From positions 248,001 to 312,000 of the forward strand of contig WHUZ01000043.1 of the NCBI GenBank assembly GCA_015179045.1: a stretch of 64,000 bases of DNA. The letters run 5' to 3'. The notes below the pieces were generated by a model. The model was not told the DNA's origin and made no database searches. It saw nothing but the letters and a program-made list of their open reading frames with translations. Shown here one piece after another: positions 11,716 through 23,133 of this stretch. The stretch's first letter is position 1; each line of letters starts with the position of its first letter. The stretch comes from Kalaharituber pfeilii (taxonomy: Eukaryota; Ascomycota; Pezizomycetes; Pezizales; Pezizaceae). A program made the position numbers and the translations under genes.

Positions 11716-12342
11716 GGATGACTTCCCGTCGCCCAGATTCCCATTCCCAGACGCCTATCAGCACTCGATCTCCCAGAAAATTTTTCAAACCCCCTTCTAG
11801 ATGTTAGAATCTCGACGCACCCTCTGCCACATTCCTAGATTCTCAGAACACGCTCCCAAATATCGCACTAGAAAAAAAATACGTTAGACAATGAGAAAGA
11901 AATGCGTCAAACCACAACACCAAAAATTATTGCATATAGATTTATATATTTTGAACTCTATTTTCTCTATTATACACTACTTACTATGGATCTAGATGAG
12001 GAACTTCAAGTTGCTTTATTATTCGCACCTTTTTATACTATTTAGTCTACAAAAAAAAGCAACAATAATGAAAGCAGTTTTATTTAGTTCAAGCATTGTA
12101 GATACTCGGAGAAGACTCTAAAGAGTATCAGCGAGAGTGTGAATAGCTAGTGACAGCTAAATAGCTGTACATGCGCTGATAATGTACATGCTAGCGATAT
12201 AGTAATGCAGATAGTGGTGATGCTGTAGCCATCTTGGTTAGAAATTGCTGACAAATATTTTGAGAGTTTAGAAGTTTGAGCGTGTATGCAGAATTTGGGC
12301 TGGGCGTCTGGGAATGGGAATCTGGGCGACGGGAAGTCATCC
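11716..12342. mobile_element. 627-bp element bounded by perfect 40-bp inverted repeats
   Basis: 11716-11755 (GGATGACTTCCCGTCGCCCA...) and 12303-12342 are exact reverse complements over 40 bases, separated by 547 bp of A/T-rich sequence without a gene. Similarity stops abruptly at both edges of the repeat. No target duplication was found. This could be a MITE, or an inverted duplication produced by another mechanism. The perfect arms suggest a young event compared with the diverged neighbours. Confidence 0.7.
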
Positions 12343-12346
12343 ACTA

Positions 12347-12989
12347 CAGTCTAACCTTGCTCTAACGAAAGGCAAAAATTTGGGTCGTTATAGCAAGGTT
12401 TCGTTATAGAATATTGAGTGGCAAATTAGTCAGAATGCTTGGTACTGTAGGTATTATAGGTAGAGATTCTTTAGTAGCTGAACTTTCAGCAATAGACTAA
12501 TCCGCAGTTTTACTGTTAAAGGAAATAACCCAAGTAGGAAATAGTTTTACAAATTAGAAAATAGTTGAACATGAAATTGTAAATATCTATATCATCACAC
12601 TCAGAGAAGAATGTCTACAAAAATGTTGGGCATTGAGGAAGCTAGAGAAGCAATAATCATACAAAAAGAAGCCTAGCTGAATTCTGAAAGTATGTTGTGA
12701 AGAAAGAGGTGTGACACCAAAGGTTTTCCCCGCCATGAGTAGGGGAGAGGTGACAGTGGACAATTACCTTGATTAGTCATGTATTTCATAGCTGCTTTTT
12801 GTTATAGCAAGAGTAATTTGTATGTAGACAGAAATAAATTCACTCCTATCTCATTTTTGTTTCCTTATTTGGTGGAATTTCATTATATGAGCGAGGGGCA
12901 TTTGAGTGCAAATGGGATGAAGGCGCCATGACATTTTCAGTATAGCAAGGCTTTCGCTATAACGGGGTTCGTTATAGCAAGGTAGACTG
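12347..12989. mobile_element. 643-bp TA-type MITE, copy 1 of a family
   Basis: The left end is CAGTCTAACCTTGCTCTAACG and the right end, inverted, CAGTCTACCTTGCTATAACG. The left flank is TA (12345-12346); the right flank is TG, probably a mutated TA. CGTTATAGCAAGG motifs recur several times inside both ends. The right half (about 12795-12900) is similar to 26780-26875 in inverted orientation, so this is a multicopy family. No transposase frame. Confidence 0.8.
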
Positions 12990-12991
12990 TG

Positions 12992-15748
12992 GCCTTGCTC
13001 CAATTACACGAGACCACTAGCCGAACGTCTTGACCTACTTTCTAGCATGATATGCTACCTAACTTGAGCCACTGTTAACCACATCAAAGTAATCCAATAC
13101 TGACAGCAATGAGTAGTCTCATTTCAAGCAACGAGCAGCTAGATACAATTGATATAGCTATTTATGGAAGTATTCAGCACTCAGTTCCACAGAGCAGGTA
13201 TATGTAACTGTCCTGACGTATACGCCCCGCTTGCTGCGCCGGCACCATAACCAAAATTCCAATTACTGGTGTACCCCAGGGCTAGTAAGGATTGCCGCTG
13301 CCACGACCCGTAGTTTAACTTTGACGCCGTAACCTTAACCTCACTAGCACACATGTATACATGTATCCCGTTTAGCTATATACAATCCAAATATCCACCG
13401 TGGGGCAGGTGCTACACTGTTCATTCTCCCTACTACCAAACATTGTGGATATGCATGACATTCATGCTCCACTCCCCGCTCAACCTTGAAAATTGGATAA
13501 GTAAGTATGCTCCCGCCCCTTACATATTTGTTGGCTTTCCATGAGACGTTGCTAGGCCTTGCGGACTAGTCTCATACCACTTGCAGACCTCTTTTCAATA
13601 TCTTAAGCGCTTACGGTAGGGTGTAGTTTAGGATATATATATCAAATATATTTCCAATCGGTCCACAGGTATAAACATTCATACTACTGCACTACATTCT
13701 CATCTACTTGATAATATCTCATATACAAAACTTTGAACGACCCTCTCGCCCTACAGATTAGGGATATATAATCATATGAGATGAGTATGTATGTATATAC
13801 CAGTCTATCTGAAACCCATTACCCACTGCACCTCAATTTCCAACTCTCATCCACTGAGTGAGAGTCTGGTCTAAGAATATATATACACTCATCATAGCAC
13901 CTCCTCGCGCGAATTGCTGCTTGCCCCTTACAGTTGAGGATAGGGAATGAACCAGACCATGTTAGGCTAACATCATTACCCAAAGAGGAAAATCCGGACT
14001 CTTGAAACGGCAATCCGAAAGAGTTAAAAGGGCGCGTCACCTGGCTTAACACGCTAACAGTTCGGGCTAGTCTTTCTCTGCGCCTCTAAGTTCCATCAGT
14101 CTCGCTCCAGCTTCCAGCTTCAAAGCTGCCTCGATCTTCTCGTTAATTGGTTCTCCATGCCAGCACGCAACATTTTAATCCCACAATACACTGTATGATA
14201 GCCACCCTACGTAGCAATCAAGAGGAAGAAACACGACTAATCTTTCTTTAAATTTGACCATCTTTAAAGACTGAAATCTTGAAATTAACTAAACTGTTTT
14301 CCCAGATTAGCAGTTTCATGTGCAAGTTCCAAAAATCGGGGGAGACCTTACATCCTATGGAGGGGAGTTCACTCAGAACATGAAAGTAAAAGAAGATTGG
14401 CTACTCTCGAACCGAGATGAATAACTCTTCTGGATATGTCAACCGTCAAGTACTTCATTGACGGCACGGTTTAATGGCAAATGACAGGAGAGAGGCAATT
14501 GGATTTTCCTCCAGAGGCTGCGTGGCGTAGCCAGGATATGTGTTCTCACCTACATATGATTGAAGTAATTGTTCGTGTTTGACAAGAAATAACAGAAACT
14601 ACGGTTGCTCGCACGAACAGCTACCGAACGTCGGACTGATACCCTAGAAAGCGGCGAGGCACGATTCAAAGCATCTCATCAGATCTACCCAGTTCAGCCT
14701 TCGAACCTTTCTTGAAAAAGCAACGAATGGCATATGCAATTAACTGCTAACATTAAAACCATGACGACAATGATATGATGACAATGCTCAAATATAGCAA
14801 CATAGCTCAATAACAACATTAAGACAAGTAAGGAAATGTGTGAGATATGACACTATGATGATATATGATATCCAGGACTCAAATGCACACATAAAACATT
14901 CAAGCAAACGAAACAGATAGGAAATACCCGCAGGAAATGCAAGTTTTTGGTATTGTAGGAAGGGGCGCGCTCTAAATGAAGGATTAGAGTGATGGTACAT
15001 GATTTGACTGGTAAGTAACTTCAACATTATTATACCTTTTTCTGCAACACCCACCTTGACTCACGCATGTCACGCCTTCAATCTCTTTTCCTCACACGCC
15101 CAACAAACTGGTACATCCTCCATACCCTCCTGCTCCTTTACTCGGCTCCTCGCAGATGCCCACACCCCCGTCGCCGCCCCACTCTTTGTTCCTGCTGCAA
15201 ACCCTTTCCCCTGTGATATTGGCACACTTCGTATAAAGAACCGGCCGTCACGAAACTCATCTCCGCACTCCTAAATGTTTTCCCAAGGTATAAGCAACAC
15301 GTGACCATGTCCATATGCAAATCGCCAAAATTGACCCTCAAAAAAACCAAGAAACTGAGAAACTAAGAAACTGAGAAACTGATAACACATATGTTTCAAA
15401 AAAAAAGAATAAATTTTAGAAAAACATAAACTCACCCCACCGGACCCAAAACCATCGACCAGAACGGGACAGGACCCAAAAATGATGCAATGAATAGCAT
15501 AGGGAAAAATCATGTACCAAACAAGATAGGAGCCAAAAATTTGAGGGTGTGAGTGACAGAACGCAATGACAAGGGCACGAAACGAAAAATTTGCGAGGGT
15601 AAAAGGGAATTTGTTCTCAGTCGTAACCCAGAAACAAGGATATTTGACCCTGGGATGCCAGATGGCAATGATTTGAACGTATGATGTTCTAGTGAACACC
15701 TGTATAACCCAAGTAAAGGCAGCGGATAAGTAATCCTAACATGGTACC
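12992..15748. other. intergenic and probable 3' flank of the LIM gene
   Basis: No gene recognised. Frames of up to 142 codons (for example about 15271-15699, minus) lie in A/T-rich sequence and have no domain. A short tandem repeat, GAAACT(A/G)A repeated about four times, occurs at about 15350-15384. The sequence nearest 15748 is probably the 3' untranslated region of the LIM gene. Confidence 0.5.
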
Positions 15749-18447
15749 CTAGGTAGTCTTCTTGGCCAATAGACCCGCTACAAGATTCCTCATCAATGGA
15801 GGAATGGGCGTTGACGATCTCGGCGGCGGGACTATTCCCTCAAGATGTTGCGGAGAGCCAGCCGGAGAATAGGCCTGTTTTTCTGGGGTTTCCGAGATGG
15901 TTTGTGTGGGCGGGGACACAACTCTCGCATCGGACGGGCTCGGTGTGGACGATCTTAGGCCCAAGCGTGTTGACGCCATCCTCTTGAGCAACACTCCTGG
16001 CGTTGAGGAAGGCCTGGGGGGTGGGGGGGGTGTCGCTGGAAAGTCCATAGCATGTGCTTGTTTCCGTGGCGGTGTTTGAGGCAAGTCTGCTATTGGAGCC
16101 GCAATTGCACCGGCCTCAATCTCCTTGTCCTCCCCACCGTAGCCACTATCCACGCTCGTCCGGCCCAAGCCCATTCCAATGATGCTCCGTGCCTTTCTCA
16201 TTCCGCGCTCCTTGGGCTTCGTCACCTTTGCATGACCATGGCCATGTCCGTCGCCGTTCGTAACGCTTGTTGTGGTGTGGGTATGGGGTGCGGCAGAGCT
16301 GCTCCCGCTGGATGTTCCAATAGGCCTAAAGCATTTCTTCATCGCTTTTTGTCCAATCTAGACGTACACCACACGGTGGTAAAGGCGAAGCCCCCAGAGG
16401 TGGCCACACCCCCACAGAGAATATTGTTCAACACCCTTCTTCCTAAGTGGCAGGATGAATACATTGAAGAGGTGTATACAAGAATAGAGGAGCAAGCAGA
16501 GGTGGTGATAATACGGGGAGCAGCAGCAGTTGCAACGCCAAAGAGATAAAAATAAATAAAAATAAAAACTTACCGCGCAGCAGAAGCACTCCACATGCCA
16601 TTCCCCTCCCATTGCCTTGACGACCGTTTCTGTCACGGGCTTCTTGCAACGCTTGCACTTGCTAGAATATCGTTTCGCGTAACAATCCAAACACCATGCA
16701 TATTTATCCTTTTCGACGAACCGTGTATTGGAAGTAAACGGCTGTGAAATGTCAGTGTAAGCATTATTTACCACCTAGAACAGTGTTTACTTACATCTCC
16801 ACACTCAGCGCAGAAGAAATGCCCGACATGCCAGGTCTCCCCACATGCTACCACCACCTCTCCTTCAATCGGTGTCTGGCAATTCTTGCACCTCGGGCTG
16901 AACAATTCATGGAAATCCAAATGACAATAAAACCTCTTGTCCAACTCATGCGGCATGCAACCCACAGCTTCTGCACGGGCGTTCTTATTCTTTTCGGGTT
17001 CAGGGAAGAAGCCAACGTGCTCTAACTTCTCGTTACAGTGGTAACAGCGGAAACAGTCTGGGTGGAAACGGTTACCGAGGGCAGATACGATGCGACCAGC
17101 GATTGAGGTGCCACATGTGGTGCAGGATGCACTCGGCCGGCCCGTTGCTGAAGACCCTGTGGAATAGACGGAATTGGTCCTAGGACCCTTGCGGAACGGG
17201 TTAGCGATGGGGGTAGGAAGCGGTCGCCTCGCCGGTTGCTGTTGTTCCCTTGGCTGCGGTGAGGGGGAAGGGCTTGATCGACGAGGAGATGAAAATACAT
17301 CATCCGCACTCGAGATGTTTATCCCTGGGACCGCACTTCTTTTATACACATTCTCTTTATCGTCATCCGGCGTACGTATAGTCGGTACTGGCGGAGCCGG
17401 TCCAGACACTGATATCGTAGGCACTGATTCTGGGGAAGGAGGAGTGATATTCCGGGACCCTGCAATTGCTGGCGGGGCTTCCACAATTGCGATCACGGGC
17501 GGTTCTGGTGATTGCCTTTTCACCTTAATTGTTGGCACAGGTGGCCTACCCCGTTCCTCCCTTGTCCCAATAACCCTTCTTCCTCCATGATTCTCATCAT
17601 CAACTTCTGGTGGTGGCGACGGGAGTGGTACCGGGTTCGTTGTGTACTTAACCTTATTGAACTGGTTAGGCTCGTTATAAACATATCGGCTGGGATTTGG
17701 AACATATCCACGACCGCTACTATCCGGATTCTTCCGAACAGTACTGGCTGAGCTTGGATTCCTCCCCGGCAGACACAGACTTGGATTTACCGTTCCGCCA
17801 TTTGGCTTGCTAACCTTGAGTGGTGCAATCGGTGGGGCATTCTGGATATGCTCCCGAATCTCCCGCTCGACGGTCGTCTCACTATCGAAGCTTGTCACCG
17901 ACTTTGACTTTCTGTGCCCGCTCGGGATGAATGGTCCCAGTGCGGCTGTAGGTGCATGAGCGTGTCCTGGACCAAGGCTTAGATCGCTGATATCATCTTC
18001 GATACCAGAGAGTACGGGGGTCTGCGCTGGCTCGGGGGGATACTCGGTTGTGCATTGGGAAAACGAGACAGAAGAGGTAGTGCGCGATCGGCGGTGCGAG
18101 TCCCGGCGATTAAGGCGGCTGCTGCGTCGGTCAATGGAGTCCTTCTCTTTAGTCGGTGTGACAATAGTAACGGATTTTCCGACGCTAGCTTCCGCCTCGG
18201 CTGCTGCCGCAGCGGCGGCGGCCATCCGCTTTTGCTGGTAGGCTGAGGGCGGAAGCGGCCGCGAGCCGCTGGGCCGTGCGGGGCGGTTTGTGCGCAGATC
18301 TCGGAGGTACGCTTCTATTTTGGGCAAAGGGACGCGGCGGTCAGTGGTATGTCAGTGTGGCTGACATGTGACAGAGGGGAACGAACCGAGCTGCTCTTTT
18401 GTCATGTACGAGACATGTTGCTCTGTGTGAGATGGCGAGGCAGACAT
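15749..18447 (-). CDS. pxl1: paxillin-like LIM-domain protein
   Basis: Minus strand. Exon 1 18447-18387 starts MSASPSHTEQHVSYMTKEQL. Intron 18315-18386; exon 2 18314-16795; intron 16742-16794; exon 3 16741-16574. The final exon is probably 16357-15749. The joined N-terminus (KEQLEAYLRDLR...) is the conserved start of filamentous-fungal paxillin-type LIM proteins, which fixes the start. A long disordered Pro/Ser-rich region follows. LIM1 is at about 418-487 (CTTC...HPDC...CYHC...CHLD) and LIM2 at about 496-547 (CKNC...H..H...CAEC...CLDC). LIM3 begins at about 556 (CKRC...HVECFCCA) but its second zinc finger is not cleanly encoded. A Ser/Pro-rich tail of about 200 residues ends the protein. Yeast Pxl1 proteins act at polarity sites and the contractile ring with Rho GTPases; that role is by homology. 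The span and LIM1/LIM2 are firm; the last junction is not. Confidence 0.88.
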
Positions 18448-20595
18448 TGGAGTGGGCGAGGAAGGTAAAGAGAGAAGTTGAAGTTTGCGATATAACTTTG
18501 TGTCCGAGGCTAGGTAACGCTATGCGTGATTAGCAATGCACGCAAGTGAAGTAGAGTGTGACGATCGCGATGCTGATGATTGCGGTGTCGGTGATCGCTG
18601 GGGGGACGCCCGATGAAGTGACGTCAAGTAAACAATAGCACAATTGTTTGTGATGGTGATGGTGATGTCAACAATGACGAGAGAGGGATTTTGAAATGAG
18701 GGTGGGCAAGGAGAGAAATGTAGGAGGCAATGGAGACAAGGCTGAGGAAGATGGAAGTAGGATTGTAAAAGAGAATGAGTGACTGAGTTGCGTTGCCTGA
18801 AAGTGGAGGTGAGGTATTAAGCTGTTGTAGTGAGCTTGGGTACAAAAGCTTGTGACGAAATAAAGCCTCACTGGTTGGATCAGGGCTTATTCATTTTGCA
18901 CAACTCAATATAAAAAAAGTACCGTAGCTACTACTCCACAACAACCTTGGCTTTTGCTTTGTCAATCTTAATTCAAGTTGAGACGTACCTTGTTGCAAGT
19001 AAATATATATCAAAATTTCTTGTGTTGTCTTTGCTTTTTGTTTTTTAGATCAGCAGTTTATTTTTGACTTGAATTGCATGCGGCGTAGCGTGGGACAGTT
19101 GGATCGAACGGATGAATGATTGGGATGGTTTAGCGCTGTTTGTGGTGATTGTAATAAAAAAAAAAATAGGGAGGTATAGTTGAGCTTTGTCTCGAAAAGA
19201 AGGTTTGATGGAACTGGGTGCAGAGAGAGAGAAAATCGAATTTTCCAAAATTCAACGAGGATCAAACTGCGGATCTCAAGACAGAAAGGATGGAATGAGG
19301 GAGGTGGTAGTGGTGGTGGTGGGTAAGGAAAAGAATACGAGAAGAAAAAGAGAGTGAATGAATCTGACGGATCGATGGACAGTAATAGAAAAAACGCGAG
19401 AAGGGGAAGAAAGAATGGGAATTGATTCGTTGATTTTTTTGCTATGCTTCTTTTGTTGCGTACCAGTACCGGGGCCGGGTGCGTTGAATTGCGTTTTGGG
19501 TGTGGTTGCAGGTCGCTGCGGACGTGCGTGCGTGCGTGCTTGAGCCTGAGCCTGTCAACTTCCACCCAAGAGGTAGCTGAGCAGTCTTGTGCCTGTGCCG
19601 GCCCTGGTCGTATGCACTTGTGGAGTGACGTGGTTGAGTAGCTTGAGTGACGGGTGCTATTTCTGCGTAGCCTGTTCGCAGTCGGATTGCTAAGGAATGT
19701 TAACGTGGGATGGATGTAGAGATATGGGTAATTGGGTGGTGGCCGGGGAGATAGCTCTATTGTTTACGGTGTTTACGGTGTTTCGGTGTTTCGGTGTTTG
19801 GTTTAGTGCTGTGAGATCGGAAGTGAGCTAGTGGGGAAGTCTGGGGGGAAGCGGTAGGGGTGGGTAGCTGAACGCCTAAGTTTGGGCGCCCTGACTTCGC
19901 CAAGGTGGCTAAACTTGGTGACTGAGTGTGCGGCGGCGCGGCGGCCCGGGTGGGAGTCGGAGAATTGACTAGGATGTAGGCTACAGTAGGCCGGTTTTTT
20001 GTCGACCGAAGTCCGATCCGGCAACCCGTCCAGGCTACAGAGTTCGGCTGGTAGTTGGGGCAAATAATGTTTTAGCAGGTCCCTTATTATGATGCGTGAA
20101 GCCGGGAGCAGCAGCAGAGGAGATCTGAATATCCACGGGAATTTTCTTGTTTTAGATCTAAAACGCTTGGATTGGGCGGAACGAGGAGCTGAGAGATGAG
20201 TTTCGGAGAGAAACGTGGGACGGATTAACTCACGGGATCGCCGCACTCGTCACTACTTGGCGAAGATCGCGTTGCGAGAAGGCGAAAAGTTAAGTCGAGC
20301 GAGTGAAGAACGGTGTAACAGGTTCGAGTTCGATGAATTGCAATTGGCTGCGTTAGGTGCTATCTGTCGGTATTGAGAGAGCAAAATAAACAGTTCCGTC
20401 GGCACGAATGACTAGATCTGTCCTGCGGTGCTCTCTACAAATCCCAAGGCATGGAACAGTAGTCTTCAGAATCCCAGAGGTCTCACCAATAGAATATCAA
20501 CTTGCAAATCTCAACTTTCACAGCTTTTTATTCTTTCATTCTTCAAAATCACTTCATTTAAATTCCCCCCTGCGCCCCAAATTCGCAACTATTAT

Positions 20596-20629
<34 letters not shown>

Positions 20630-23133
20630 CCGCAGTAGTACTCAGTAGGGTAGCATGTGCTTTTCATGCGGTCCACATTAGAATAGCGCTTTCCTCTGTC
20701 TGAGACCCAGGTAATGATTGGCCGCCTCGTCGCTGTGGAATGATGTAAATATGGAATCCGATCCCGGATCGCCAATGGCATGCACGGGAAGAAGATGAAA
20801 TACCTCTTTGGTAATGGGAGGGGCGGGGGAGGAAGCAAAGGAAGGCACGGAGGAGTAGGTTGAACTACTACTTCCTGGACTTATCGTATGGATTTTGAAT
20901 GGACTGACGGCTGGGACAGGAGGGCGGGACATTTATTACTATCCTCATGCGGATCGATTCTCAGGTGGGAAAGATGTTTTACCCTCAAAAGCAGAAAATA
21001 TTACATGGATAGGACTCGTGCCAGATCACATGTTCTCGTGTACGGCGGGGTGTGGGAGGCGTGTAAAGTACGTTGTACTGCATACAGTAAGGTAGCATTA
21101 GAGGGAAAAGGTGTAAACAAATAACCAAATTATGTGCTCATCTTATATTTGTCTAGTTTTTTTCAAAATGCATGTATATACTCCAAGCTTCTTCATTGCG
21201 ATGGTATATTTATTGCTTTTCGAATTGTCTGGAACATGCCAGATTGAAATGTAAACAAACAAAAACCCAATGTCCCTGTTCCTGGTGCAGACTAAGCAGG
21301 GGACATGCATATGTACTTTCTGCATAGGCCATGTAACTATTTATCAATAGTACTCCGCTTTAGAGTAGCTGTGGGTGTCGATCAATTGAATTGAAATTGT
21401 TATCGTACGTATGTAGGGTGAGATATTTTGACCTTATGTGTGGATATGTGTGGGTGTGGATGATGGCCAATCAGTGAAGATGGGGATGTCATTTGGATGA
21501 TAAGTAATTGGAGTTGGTGCGGGGGAACATGATATAGAGAGGAGGGATGTGTATGGCTCTTATCTGAAAACCGGTGGGATTATGTGGGGGGCACTGGGTG
21601 ATTGCGGCAGCTGAGTGTGATAAGTGCACGCAGTGACTTCAAACGGTTCAATATAATAAGCCTACATAAAGACAGAGCCAGCGCGGATATACTACTACCT
21701 ACGATACAGCGCTCTAAATGATGATATTGCAAGCGAATTTGAGCCCAAGAAGCCAGCATTGATTCAATCGCTCCACCATTTGGAAAACAAAACATATCAA
21801 AAGCATCCATGGTCACTAGAGGGGGGTAGTACTGTACGTCTTAACCAAGACATATCACAGGAAATGAGCAGGGATATCGTTGCTTAAAGTCGTCTCACCA
21901 CAAAGGCCTGGTCGCACCGTGCTCGGTAGATAACAATGAGACCTTGGGGACAGATTTTCGGACCAGTGATATTTGGCGGGGAAGCGAGTTAGGTTGTGTC
22001 ACGCGACCATGCGTACGACGGCAGAGATATGAACCGGCTGGTGAATTATAGCTCAACGATATTTGGGGATTTTCAGTTTTCAGATAATCAAAATTTGGCA
22101 GATAAGAATGCCGAAGTTTGATCCATATGTAGCCAAACCTCTTGACCTGCAATGTCGCTCCACCTTGGTATTCACCCGAATAATTCTCCTGTAAACACGA
22201 ACATTGCACGGCACCCCAGGCCCCAACCGCCCGGCACTTAACAGATATTACATGAACCTTACACACAAACACACAAATACACACACATTCTCGCTTTCAT
22301 TGACCAGGGATCCAGGATCAGAGATTAGGCCTATACTCTACGGTCACATATTTTTTGCGCTGAGTAATATATGGAATCAAGACATATAGCCTATATTTTG
22401 AAACATGTGATGAACGACGGGAGGCCTTTTACGTGCTGGGGATAGGTGGCTCCAAGTGGTTCGTTTTGATGGGGGTAGGGATGGGATAGGTTTGAGGGTA
22501 AATGGTAAATGTAAATCAGCGGTGAGGGTGTGGATAAGAGGTTGATAAGGGTCTCGGCGGAGAGGTTGTAAATGGGGGGATTTGTTTATTTGGCAGCCCC
22601 CAACCCTTTTACACGGCTATGGTAATCGTTGTTATATTGGAGATTTGAGAAAATCAACCCCAAGTGTTCCCGTACATACTTCAGGTGCTAGTATAAATGG
22701 TTGAATGGTTGTGAAACCAAAACATACATCCTGAATCTGAAGACATCATAACTTCAATTAAACAATGAATCAAAAATCATATAACAGCAAGAACCTCTAG
22801 CTTTAGATCAGTTGAACAAAAACATGACCCTGTGCAAATTGATTAAACAAGATAGGGAGCAGCAAGATATACAGTTGGATAACATAAATGGCAGTTAATC
22901 AGGGTGAGGGTAAACTCCAAAACCAGCTCCCTATCCACAAGCCATTCGACATAAGCTGCAAGCCAATTAAGGATTCCATTAACTGTACTAAATACCCCCC
23001 GGATGAAAAAGCCCAAGTACCCTCGTCGAGAAAATAACCGACTTGTATACATAGGAAGCACCTAAGGCAGATTTTCATCTACGCTGCGAATCAAGTCCAC
23101 ACCTGCAAACCGACTTTTCCCCCTACCACCTCA
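18448..23133. other. long intergenic region between pxl1 and sfh1
   Basis: The part next to 18448 is probably the promoter and leader of the LIM gene. A GTTTACGGT/GTTTCGGT tandem lies at about 19764-19800, and a run of 31 T at 20597-20627. A minus-strand frame at 20678-20932 (84 codons, Ser/Pro-rich then ITKEVFHLLPVHA) and an overlapping plus-strand frame at about 20895-21095 (GGRDIYYYPHAD) both read like protein. They cannot both be genes, and neither could be linked to other exons. From 21100 to 22840 I see nothing. The last part flanks the 3' end of sfh1. Confidence 0.5.

Noticed and set aside
20895..21095. Faint resemblance of GGRDIYYYP to a Sec24-type trunk segment
   Set aside because: Only a few residues match, no neighbouring Sec24 exons exist and the frame stops on both sides.
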